Source: a virus. Taken from it: a stretch of DNA of 64,000 bases. Numbering within the stretch: the first letter of the stretch is position 1; the number at the start of each line of letters is the position of its first letter. The notes below the pieces were generated by a model. That model worked only from the letters and a program-made list of their open reading frames with translations, did not search any database and was not told where the DNA came from. The DNA lies in the IMG/VR virus record IMGVR_UViG_3300046167_000744, positions 1 through 64,000 of that record; one strand, written 5' to 3'. Positions 26,006-33,751 of the stretch are shown here, piece by piece. The position numbers and the translations under genes are program-made.

Positions 26006-26418
26006 TCAAAGCTATACTCCTATCGCTACCTATCATCTTCTCTACCTCAGTAGGTCTATGGATCAATACTGACGGGTCCGAGAAGATGGTGCCTTGCCCT
26101 GAGTCTTTTGATACGGACCGCCTACGATTACCTCAAGGCTGCTCAGCCTACGAACCAGGTGTATGGTTAAGCGTGGATCGTTATCGAGAGATGGATATCG
26201 AGTTGCAGACTTTAGAGACTCAGCTCGCCGCCAAGGATGAGGAGATCAAGCATCTTGAGGCTAGAACTAATCAGCTTCAAGGACAACTTATCCTCTGCAC
26301 CGCAGTTCCTGAGTGTCCTGCGTGTCCAGACAACTTTCTCAAATACACCGCCACAGGCGCTGCTCTAGGCTCTGTTATTTCACTGGGAGGATGCGCCGCA
26401 TGGAATCTATCACAATAA
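26002..26418 (+). CDS. Exported/membrane protein with coiled coil
   Basis: 138 aa from ATG 26002, chosen because GGAG lies 7 bases upstream and it overlaps the previous stop; a TTG at 25996 is less likely. The N-terminus is signal-like (IKAILLSLPIIFSTSVGLWI). Four or more Cys residues (MVPCPESF, PQGCSAY, LCTAVPECPACPDN) surround a central coiled coil (LQTLETQLAAKDEEIKHLEA), with a C-terminal hydrophobic GAALGSVISLGGCAA. It could be an outer-membrane or periplasmic lysis partner of the preceding protein. No lipobox is clearly placed at the N-terminus. Confidence 0.55.
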   Translation: MIKAILLSLPIIFSTSVGLWINTDGSEKMVPCPESFDTDRLRLPQGCSAYEPGVWLSVDRYREMDIELQTLETQLAAKDEEIKHLEARTNQLQGQLILCTAVPECPACPDNFLKYTATGAALGSVISLGGCAAWNLSQ

Positions 26419-26672
26419 ACGCATTAGCTGGAGGGGCCGCTATCATAGGCTTCCTCTATACCTACATTAAGGACCGTTACGAAAACGGTAAGATCATAGG
26501 TAAGCTAGAAGAGCGTGTAGCTAATCTCGAAAGAGGTAATGAAATACTTGATCAACTCACGAATACGCTCACTGAGACTCGTTTGGCAGTTGCTAGGTTG
26601 GAGCAAAAAGTGGATAGTATCTCTACTTGGGTGCAGCAACAGCAGCAGCAAACACCATTACGCAGAGAATAG
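26400..26672 (+). CDS. Single-TM coiled-coil protein (90 aa)
   Basis: The start at 26400 (MESITINALAGG) sits 9 bases after GGGAGG. It has one membrane helix (INALAGGAAIIGFLYTYI), then a coiled coil (LEERVANLERGNEILDQL...LEQKVDSI) and a Gln run. It overlaps the end of the preceding gene in another frame. It is the third consecutive small membrane/coiled-coil gene; together they look like a lysis or envelope-interaction cluster. Confidence 0.55.
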   Translation: MESITINALAGGAAIIGFLYTYIKDRYENGKIIGKLEERVANLERGNEILDQLTNTLTETRLAVARLEQKVDSISTWVQQQQQQTPLRRE

Positions 26673-26682
26673 GAGCGGATAT

Positions 26683-27378
26683 ATGGATTCGTCAGTTGAC
26701 TTATATAATGATGGTATTGGAATCGTCACTCTCATTGATTACATGGGAGATGATAAACGAGCGCTACATGCGGCTCGTGTCTCTTTCTTAAGAGACGAAG
26801 ATCTATTAGTAGACGACGGTGAGCGTCTCGATCCTAAAGATAAGAAGTTAGCTAAGTTCTTATTGAAGCATCAGCACACCTCACCATTTGAGCATAGCTC
26901 ACTTAGTTTTAGAATTAAGGTGCCTCTATTCATTCGTAGCCAAATAATGCGTCACCGCACGTTCAGCTATAATGAGGTGAGTCGCAGGTATACAGATTCG
27001 TGTATCGAGTTCCATATACCTAAAGAGCTACGCAAACAGTCTGAGAAGAATCTACAATGCAGCGTAGATGAGGTTGTGTTTAATAATGATAAGCTGGTTA
27101 AGGCTATGCGTAACCAGGCTGATTCTGCATTTAAAACCTATCAGATGTTTCTCGACTGTGGAGTATGCAGAGAGCAGGCTCGTGCAGTCCTACCTCAGAA
27201 TATGTATACGACTTTCTATATGACAGGTAACCTCCTCAACTGGATCAAGTTTTTGAAGTTACGGTTAGACGAACACGCTCAGCCAGAGGTGCAGGAGCTG
27301 GGAGTAGCTATTCTATCTATGATGGAAGAGGTATTCCCTGACACTGTAGCTATCTTGAAGGAGCTAGATATACTATGA
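26683..27378 (+). CDS. thyX: Flavin-dependent thymidylate synthase
   Basis: 231 aa from ATG 26683 with AGGAG 7 bases upstream. It contains the ThyX signature RHRTFSYNEVSRRY (residues about 91-104), matching RHRxxSxNExSxRY. SPFEHSSLSFRIK and the C-terminal NLLNWIKFLKLRLDEHAQPE helix are also family features. It converts dUMP to dTMP using methylene-THF, FAD and NADPH. The stop overlaps the start of the dCMP deaminase gene, pairing consecutive steps of dTMP supply for phage replication. Confidence 0.93.
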   Translation: MDSSVDLYNDGIGIVTLIDYMGDDKRALHAARVSFLRDEDLLVDDGERLDPKDKKLAKFLLKHQHTSPFEHSSLSFRIKVPLFIRSQIMRHRTFSYNEVSRRYTDSCIEFHIPKELRKQSEKNLQCSVDEVVFNNDKLVKAMRNQADSAFKTYQMFLDCGVCREQARAVLPQNMYTTFYMTGNLLNWIKFLKLRLDEHAQPEVQELGVAILSMMEEVFPDTVAILKELDIL

Positions 27379-27920
27379 AGATCAAGCACTTAGCTCATCG
27401 CATCAAGACCTGCTTATCACTAGCCTCCCTTTCACCCTGTAAGCGGCGGCAGTTCGGCTGCGTGGTTATAGACCCTATCGCTAATATTATACTTAGTGAG
27501 GGATATAACGGCAGCCTTCGTGGATCGACTCAGTTATGCGGTGGATCTAAGTGTGATCGAGAGGGGTTGAAGCCAGGCACTACTTATGAGGTAGGCTGTG
27601 TCCATGCCGAGCAGAACGCTGTATATAATGCAGCTCGTATCGGTAACTCGCTAGTAGGTTCCTGGTTTATCATAAATGGTGAGCCTTGCAGCTTATGCGC
27701 TAAAGCAATCGTTCAGGTAGGTGCTACAAAGGTTATTTGTGTATCGGGAGTGTTCGGACAACTAGACGGCGTTGAGATACTTCAAGACGCTGGAGTAGAG
27801 GTTGTTTTAGTAGAGCCTGATATGAGTGGTCTAGAGCTAGCTCTGCATCAGCCTATGCGATTACCTCGTGTCCGTGAGCAGAAAATACCTAGCAGTCCCT
27901 TTTCTAAGCAGACTACCTAA
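27375..27920 (+). CDS. dCMP deaminase
   Basis: 181 aa, ATGA overlap with thyX. The zinc-dependent cytidine/deoxycytidylate deaminase motif is complete: HAEQNAVYNA near residue 77 and GEPCSLCAKAI near residue 105. A Cys/His-rich insertion (LCGGSKCDREG) is typical of dCMP deaminases. It makes dUMP from dCMP, feeding ThyX. The last 30 residues are basic and probably disordered. Confidence 0.88.
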   Translation: MKIKHLAHRIKTCLSLASLSPCKRRQFGCVVIDPIANIILSEGYNGSLRGSTQLCGGSKCDREGLKPGTTYEVGCVHAEQNAVYNAARIGNSLVGSWFIINGEPCSLCAKAIVQVGATKVICVSGVFGQLDGVEILQDAGVEVVLVEPDMSGLELALHQPMRLPRVREQKIPSSPFSKQTT

Positions 27921-27978
27921 ACTACTGAGGTTATGGTAGTATACAACTACACCCTATATATCTTAACGAGGCTTTAAC

Positions 27979-29412
27979 ATGAACATTTTTGAACGTATAA
28001 GCGGCTACTTCGGTAAGTCGGTTACTATGGATTCCGCCGAAGAGCTAATCAAGGCACTACCGCCACCAACAGGTCCCATACCAGAGGCTAACGCTGTTCA
28101 GATAAACCCTGTAGACGTAGCTAACGCCTTCATGTTGGAAGATAGCGTTGCAGGGGCCGAGTCGCATAGAGGTCTAGATTACGATCAGTTGCGAGCTATG
28201 TCAGCGGTGCCTATGATAGCCTCTATCATTCAGACCAGGATCAATCAGATCGCTGAGTTTGCTAAACCCTCTCAGGACGGTGCTGATATAGGCTTTCAGG
28301 TTCGACTAAAAGATCGAAGCGAGGTTCCTACTGAGGCGGATCTTGATACTATCCAGGACTTCTATACCTTTATGTTATCGTGCGGTGACAACCGTATAGA
28401 TTATGAGAGCAGCTTCGAGGCTTTCTTGCGTATGCTGATACGGGATAGCCTTATGTTTGACCAGGCCTGCTTTGAAGTTATTAGAAGTAGGAACGGTCAA
28501 GTATCAGGATTTATGAATGTAGACAGCGGCACGATCCGTAGATCTAGAATGTCTGAGGCTGAGAAGAAGACTGGTAAACGTGATCCCGAAGGCACTCACT
28601 TTGTCCAGGTAGTCGGTAATAAGGTCCGAGCTGAGTTTGGAGCGAAGGATTTATGCTTCGGTATACGTAGGCCTAGATCAGAGCTTAAGTATCGAGGATA
28701 CGGCTTTCCTGAGCTGCAAGAATGTATAGGTATTCTCACTAACCTACTTAACGCTGAAGTTTACAACGCTAGTAACTTTACGAATGGTATATCTGTATCG
28801 GGTATAGTCGCAGTTAAGACTAAGATGAATCCGCAGCTGTTCAGAGCCTTCCGTAGAGAGTTCTACTCTATGCTTAGCGGTAGCCATAACTCTAAACGCA
28901 CTCCATTGATACAACTCGATCCCGATAGCAACGAAGACCTCAAGGCTCTTAATCTATCTCAGAGTAACGCTGAGATGGAGTTTGAAAAATGGATGAACTA
29001 TAACATTAAGCAGCTCTGCGCTATCTTCCAGATTGACCCGATGGAAGTCGGTTTTAACTTTGGTGAGACAGGTAAGACCCATAGCTTAAATCAACAAGAT
29101 CCTAGCGCTAAGGTATTGATGAGTAAAGAGAAGGGACTACGGCCTTTATTAAGAGCTGTCGAGTCCTGGATTAATAAATACATCATTACCGAGTTAGATG
29201 ATCGCTTTGAGTTGATATTTACAGGGATGGATATCACTCCACCTGAGCGCCAGCTTGAGATGGACGTGAAGAAAGTGGCTGCATTTATGACCGTAAATGA
29301 GCTGCGAGCCATGTATGATATGGAGCCTCTACCTGGAGGTGATATTATTCTTAACCAGGTCGCCGCTGTCACAATGCCAGGTGCGGCACCTACCTGTAGT
29401 GGAGGAGCCTAA
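27979..29412 (+). CDS. Portal protein
   Basis: 477 aa. It follows the HK97-type portal pattern: an N-terminal basic segment, a stem-and-wing region (AVPMIASIIQTRINQIAEF), the conserved DSGTIRR stretch near residue 185, GYGFPELQECIGIL, and a C-terminal region with QLCAIFQIDPMEVGFNFGETG and LLRAVESWINKYI. It forms the dodecameric DNA gate that docks terminase and neck proteins. It is separated from terL by about 11.5 kb of fibre and nucleotide-metabolism genes, an unusual arrangement. Confidence 0.88.
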   Translation: MNIFERISGYFGKSVTMDSAEELIKALPPPTGPIPEANAVQINPVDVANAFMLEDSVAGAESHRGLDYDQLRAMSAVPMIASIIQTRINQIAEFAKPSQDGADIGFQVRLKDRSEVPTEADLDTIQDFYTFMLSCGDNRIDYESSFEAFLRMLIRDSLMFDQACFEVIRSRNGQVSGFMNVDSGTIRRSRMSEAEKKTGKRDPEGTHFVQVVGNKVRAEFGAKDLCFGIRRPRSELKYRGYGFPELQECIGILTNLLNAEVYNASNFTNGISVSGIVAVKTKMNPQLFRAFRREFYSMLSGSHNSKRTPLIQLDPDSNEDLKALNLSQSNAEMEFEKWMNYNIKQLCAIFQIDPMEVGFNFGETGKTHSLNQQDPSAKVLMSKEKGLRPLLRAVESWINKYIITELDDRFELIFTGMDITPPERQLEMDVKKVAAFMTVNELRAMYDMEPLPGGDIILNQVAAVTMPGAAPTCSGGA

Positions 29413-29414
29413 AG

Positions 29415-30871
29415 ATGCCTAATCAATCAAAGACATTTAATGTGCCACAGGCTGTCCGTGATGCTGCCGAGCGTGGCTTAGAACTGCGTCGTAAACACGG
29501 TCGAGGCTGGTCTTGATGCTAAGCAAGCTAAGAAAGAAGGAGTAGGCTCTGGTGTTCCAGCGAGCCTCTAATCTTATGCAAGGCACCGTCTCTTACAAAA
29601 CTGTTAAGCGTATGTTAGCCTTCTTCAATAGACATAAGGCGTTTAAAGAGCATCATAGCGATAAGACGAGTGCTGCTTGGATCTCACATATGCTATGGGG
29701 CGGCAATCCAGGTTATGCGTGGGCTAAACGCATTGTGAAGCAGGAGGAGAAAGTCGAGAAGGGTAGCTTCCTAGCTGCTCACTACTTCGGTGACGACTTC
29801 CCTGATGAGGAGCTTGAGGAGGAGGCTCAGCCTATCGGTGGTTTTGCGGAGTTACTTAAAGCCGCTCGCAGACCTAAAGACTTTATGGATATCGAGGGCA
29901 GGAAACGTATTAAAGCTAAAGCTGGTGACGAGACTGATGTTGTCGCTAGTGATGTAAAGCCTGTCGATGCTCCTAAAGACGCTATACCTGCTGAAGACGA
30001 GCCGCCTAGTAGTAAAGAACTCGATGAGGCCCTTAAGGAGTTCGGTGAGGAATCTGACGACGAGGTAGAGAAGGGTGTAGTGGTTATAGATCTAGTCGGT
30101 GACGACGATGAGCTACCTGATACAGAGCCAGCGGCCCCTGTGCCTCCACCTCAAGTTCCTATGCCTATACCTCCTGAGCCGATGCTCCAAGAGATAGACT
30201 TCGTGCCTGACGTGATCGTGACTCCCTATGATCAAGTTAAGATGAAGAAGATAGCTAAGAAAGGCCGAGCTATCTATGGCGTTGACAGGGTAGCTAAGAA
30301 GCAGGGACTCTATATATGTAGAGGTCAGTGGGACAATGTTGACCTAGATCTAGTTCAGGGCTATCTATCATTTATAGATGAGCCTGGTATGAAGAAGAAT
30401 GCGCTCGCTGTAGGTGGCGAAGCCATGCTCGCTGTGATTGAAAAGGCTGAGCCTAAAGTCCCTGCTAAATATTTAGAGGGATTGACAGGGCAGGAGCGTC
30501 AGAAGCGTAAGCGTGAGATACAGCGTCGGATGAAGGATAAGCAGAGCTATAAAGAGCTGCCAGGTGATAAGGACGCTAAAACTAAACCTAGTAAGTATAC
30601 CCGTAGTAGCTTCGCAGCTAAGGTTCGTGAAGAGATTAAGAAGCCTGGTAAAGATGAGTTCTTACGGGCGGCAGCTAAAGTGAGTGGTATAAGCAAGACG
30701 ATACTAGAGGAGTGTTATGATCGTGGCTTGAAGGCTTGGTCGTCAGGAGGTCACCGACCAGGGGCCTCACCTGCTGCGTGGGCTAGAGCTAGAGTCTACT
30801 CCCTGGCTACAGGAGGCAAGACACGAAGCACCGCTGATAAAGACTTATGGGAGAGACATAAGAGAGGCTAG
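29415..30871 (+). CDS. DUF5824/DUF6321-like protein after the portal, frameshifted near the start
   Basis: About 485 aa if repaired. ATG 29415 starts MPNQSKTFNVPQAV...RRKHGRG. The frame is then broken twice within 50 bases, and removing one base at TT 29513-29514 and one at CC 29557-29558 makes it continuous. The N-terminus and the LMQGTVSYKTVKRMLAFFNR segment belong to a module often found next to phage portal/protease genes. The C-terminus (YDRGLKAWSSGGHRPGASPA, ARARVYSLATGGKTRSTADK) resembles DUF5824. The centre is acidic and Pro-rich. It is probably a head-assembly or maturation-associated protein. Hairpin repeat array B begins directly after the stop. Confidence 0.7.
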
Positions 30872-30873
30872 TG

Positions 30874-31045
30874 CGACTAGTGAGCTATCCACTAGTGTTC
30901 TAACTTAAAGCTAGTGGAGCTAGTGGGCTATCCACTAGTGTTCTAACCTAAAGTTAGTGGAGCTACTGGACTATCCACTAGTGTTCTAACATGGGAATTG
31001 CTAGTGGAGCTACTGGACTATCCACTAGTGTCACTAGTAACTTTG
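30874..31045 (-). repeat. Tandem hairpin repeat array B (four units, inverted relative to A)
   Basis: Four units of the form GCTAGTGGAGCTACTGGAC / TATCCACTAGTGTTCTAAC begin immediately after the stop at 30871. This is the reverse complement of the array A unit. Arms CTAGTGGA and TCCACTAG are retained in three of four. The last unit ends GTGTCACTAG rather than GTGTTCTAAC, the same variant seen in array A. The placement right behind a long plus-strand operon could make them RNA-level hairpins. Confidence 0.85.
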
Positions 31046-31081
31046 GCATTCTAGTGGCAGGGTCTAACCTTATGATATAGT

Positions 31082-31312
31082 TAGCCTATTCGGGCAGAAT
31101 GCCAAAGTTACCCGAAAACTAAGGATGCCCTGGAGTATATATATATTCTACCCTATTTATATTTATACATACTTATATATATATGTTTCTCTGGAACTCT
31201 TTAAAAATAGGTAACTTTGGCATTTTGGTCTTTTTCCGTATACATATCACAGGCTTAAGCCCTGCCACCTGTCTGCCACTTGCCAAGAAGATTCGTGGTT
31301 AGAACACATTTG
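31082..31312. promoter_or_regulatory. Composite control module, copy B (AT-rich core with paired GGTAACTTTGGCA sites)
   Basis: Inverted sites flank an AT-rich tract: AATGCCAAAGTTACC at 31087-31101 and GGTAACTTTGGCATT near 31210-31224, with TATATATATATT and TATATATATATG between them. A TGCCA cluster (CTGCCACCTGTCTGCCACTT) follows, then the 27 bases identical to copy A (31281-31307), ending in a degenerate repeat unit. No ORF is supported. The order of elements matches copies A and C. Confidence 0.65.
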
Positions 31313-31341
31313 TTGCTCACTAGCTAGGTTAGTGGTATACT
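31313..31341 (+). promoter_or_regulatory. Sigma70-like promoter for the head operon
   Basis: TTGCTC (31313-31318), 17-bp spacer, TATACT (31336-31341), directly after module B and 64 bases before the ATG at 31405. Confidence 0.6.
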
Positions 31342-31404
31342 AAATTGACTCTAGCACTATGGTAGTCCCTACAGACTACCCACCATCTATTAGTAGGAGG
31401 ATAC

Positions 31405-32154
31405 ATGAAGAAGTTCCTGACGCTTCCTTTTATTAACATCACTACGAGCAGCAAGGCTTGGATCACGTTAGCCGACCTAGCTACATATCTAGAAATAGGT
31501 GAGCAGTCACTGAGGCGCAGGATACTATATTCAGACTCGGCCCCGTTCAGAACTATACGCCCTAAAACCAATGAGCTTATAAAAGCTGCCAGGCGCAGTT
31601 CCTTTACGGGCAGACCTAACCGACAATACTTTGATTTAGATTTTGCTCTGGCGGCCTGTTTCAGTATGAGTCACGAACCAGCTCGCAAGATGCGTGATCA
31701 AGTCGTGTATATAATGAACAACCTGTTTTACGACGGGTTCGTCTCTACTAAGAACTACCATTTAAGTATTGAGGTGCGTAGAGCTATAACAGCCTACGTC
31801 TGCGGTGTGGATCATTATTATAAGATCATTGAGGCTCGATGGGACCCGACAGACCAGTGCCACGGCACGACGCTAGCCCCTCTTGAAGTATCCGTTGAGA
31901 AGCTCGTTATCCCAGACTATTACCTGGAACGTGCCGAGATAAGTAAGGTTAAGGCTATAGATTTAGCGATCCACTTGATATTAACGCATTGTTATGTAGA
32001 AGATAAAGGTTCGGCTTTAGTAGACTTACTTGGTATAATAGGTATCACTGTAGACGCTGGTGTCTGCGGAGCTGAACAAACCTCTAACATAACGGAATGG
32101 GTTAAGGAGCGTTACAACGCTTCCTCCTCTACGATTGGAGATTTAAATGTCTAA
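31405..32154 (+). CDS. Possible HTH regulator (249 aa)
   Basis: AGGAGG ribosome site. Residues about 20-42 (ITLADLATYLEIGEQSLRRR) look like a helix-turn-helix, followed by QYFDLDFALAACFSMSHEPA and a helix resembling the region after the DNA-binding part of phage KilA-N/Rha-type regulators. The C-terminal half (VEKLVIPDYYLERAEI...) is unrecognised. It is the first gene after control module B and its stop overlaps the protease start by 8 bases, so it is co-expressed with head genes. A role as regulator, perhaps of the repeat modules, is inference. Confidence 0.5.
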   Translation: MKKFLTLPFINITTSSKAWITLADLATYLEIGEQSLRRRILYSDSAPFRTIRPKTNELIKAARRSSFTGRPNRQYFDLDFALAACFSMSHEPARKMRDQVVYIMNNLFYDGFVSTKNYHLSIEVRRAITAYVCGVDHYYKIIEARWDPTDQCHGTTLAPLEVSVEKLVIPDYYLERAEISKVKAIDLAIHLILTHCYVEDKGSALVDLLGIIGITVDAGVCGAEQTSNITEWVKERYNASSSTIGDLNV

Positions 32155-33172
32155 ACATGTTGACCTGTTTTCGGTATGGACACCGATAGACTTAACCAAA
32201 GCACAGGGTGACCCCAATGAACCGCTTAAAGGACCTATCGCTGGGATTGTTAGCACTGAGGGCATAGACCTTCAGGGCGATACGATTATGCAATCAGGCT
32301 GCGATTGGAATTACTTCTTAAGTAAAGGCTGGCTCAACTATGAGCATCAGCAGGGACCTGAGTATATAGTTGGTTATCCTACCTCCGTGCAGCCTACTGT
32401 GCATGAGGGTAAAAATGCTACTATGATCCAGGGCTATCTTTTATTAGATAGGCCTAGAGCTAAAGAAGTATACGAATCCGCTAAAGCTATTCAAAAAGCT
32501 GGCGATGGACGATCCATCGGATTTAGTGTTGAAGGACAAGTTATACAACGGGATCCTAAAAACCCTAAGAAGATAACGAAGGCTCGTATACTAAATGTAT
32601 CAGTTACTGCCCATCCTGTTAATCCTGATGCTCGACTTGAAGTATTGGCTAGATCTTTGATGGCTTTAGATGATACAACAAATACTAGCGATACGTCCGT
32701 TGTTAATGATAGACTAACACCAGCTACACAAACTGAAGGGTCAACAATGACTGACGATACAGCAACTAAAGGTATGGTAGGCTATCAAGCCGCCGCCAAA
32801 CCAGATCCTGAAGCAGCGCTCTCTGAAATGGCTGCTCAATCACTTGACGGGCAACCCTCATCCGCAACCACTGGTAGTAAAGACGAAGATATGTCGTCTC
32901 TTATGGAAGGCATGATGCGTCGTGTTCTGAAAGAAGAGATGAGCAAGATGATGTCTGACGAAGTGGAAAAGATGATGGATCAGGCCAAGGGCTACTACCA
33001 GGGCGATAAAGTGTCGGACGCTCAAAAGAGTGCAGACTTGCGACCACCTATGGTATCATTACCTCAGATGCAGACTTTACTTGGTAAGGTCTTCCCTCAA
33101 CTTCCTGCTTCTGAGCAACGGTCTATGGCCCGTAAGCTGCTCACTGCAGCTAAAAGTTATCACTCTAACTAA
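32147..33172 (+). CDS. Prohead protease (HK97-type, S78-like)
   Basis: 341 aa. The N-terminal 185 residues have the protease fold: the catalytic His in LNYEHQQGPEYIVGY near residue 66 and the Ser in RSIGFSVEGQV near residue 126, followed by ARILNVSVTAHPVNPDA. The C-terminal 150 residues, with the helical EEMSKMMSDEVEKMMDQ, look like a scaffold-type extension that may be cleaved during maturation. It lies directly upstream of the capsid genes, as expected. Confidence 0.88.
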   Translation: MSKHVDLFSVWTPIDLTKAQGDPNEPLKGPIAGIVSTEGIDLQGDTIMQSGCDWNYFLSKGWLNYEHQQGPEYIVGYPTSVQPTVHEGKNATMIQGYLLLDRPRAKEVYESAKAIQKAGDGRSIGFSVEGQVIQRDPKNPKKITKARILNVSVTAHPVNPDARLEVLARSLMALDDTTNTSDTSVVNDRLTPATQTEGSTMTDDTATKGMVGYQAAAKPDPEAALSEMAAQSLDGQPSSATTGSKDEDMSSLMEGMMRRVLKEEMSKMMSDEVEKMMDQAKGYYQGDKVSDAQKSADLRPPMVSLPQMQTLLGKVFPQLPASEQRSMARKLLTAAKSYHSN

Positions 33173-33203
33173 CTCTCTCTCATCTCTTTTCTGGAGGATT
33201 ATT

Positions 33204-33737
33204 ATGTCTGACCAAACTGAACAGACTGTTGACCTTAACCGTATCGAAGGGCTACTTGTTGATCTTAACAAAAGCCTTTCTGCTCAGCAGGAAGCTGCCG
33301 CAGATGCCGATGTTGAAACCAACGACAGTGTAGAAATCATCGCTAAAGGTGCTGACGCTATTATTGCTCAGAACAAAACTGCGACTGAGGCTCTCACTAA
33401 AGGCATGGACACTATCATGGAAAAACTTGATAGGCTCGATGCGTTCGTAGCTAAGTTTGCTGAACTCGAAGATAAAATCGACAAAGGACTTGCCGAGATC
33501 GGTGCTATCCCTGACGCTCCTAAAGCTGTCGTCGTTGAAGCTGAGCCAGCTCCTAGCGATGTAGTTGCTGTAGAGGCCCCTGCTACTATTAACAAAGGTC
33601 AAGTTTTAGACCTATGTTTAAATGAGTTGCAAGCAGGCGCTATCGGTGACCGTAAGGTCCAGCTCATGAAGGGTATCTCTCAACTTGACTCTAACTTTAA
33701 CCCTGCCGATGTTGCGGCAGCTCTTAACCTCAAATAA
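33204..33737 (+). CDS. Probable scaffold-like or minor capsid protein
   Basis: 177 aa from ATG 33204 with GGAGG upstream; a longer reading would overlap the protease gene. The N-terminal 110 residues are helical and coiled-coil-like (LTKGMDTIMEKLDRLDAFVAKF), followed by an Ala/Val/Pro linker and a small C-terminal helical domain (GAIGDRKVQLMKGISQLDSN). Its position between protease and major capsid protein fits a scaffold or capsid-assembly factor. Confidence 0.55.
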   Translation: MSDQTEQTVDLNRIEGLLVDLNKSLSAQQEAAADADVETNDSVEIIAKGADAIIAQNKTATEALTKGMDTIMEKLDRLDAFVAKFAELEDKIDKGLAEIGAIPDAPKAVVVEAEPAPSDVVAVEAPATINKGQVLDLCLNELQAGAIGDRKVQLMKGISQLDSNFNPADVAAALNLK

Positions 33738-33751
33738 TAGGAGCGATCACT

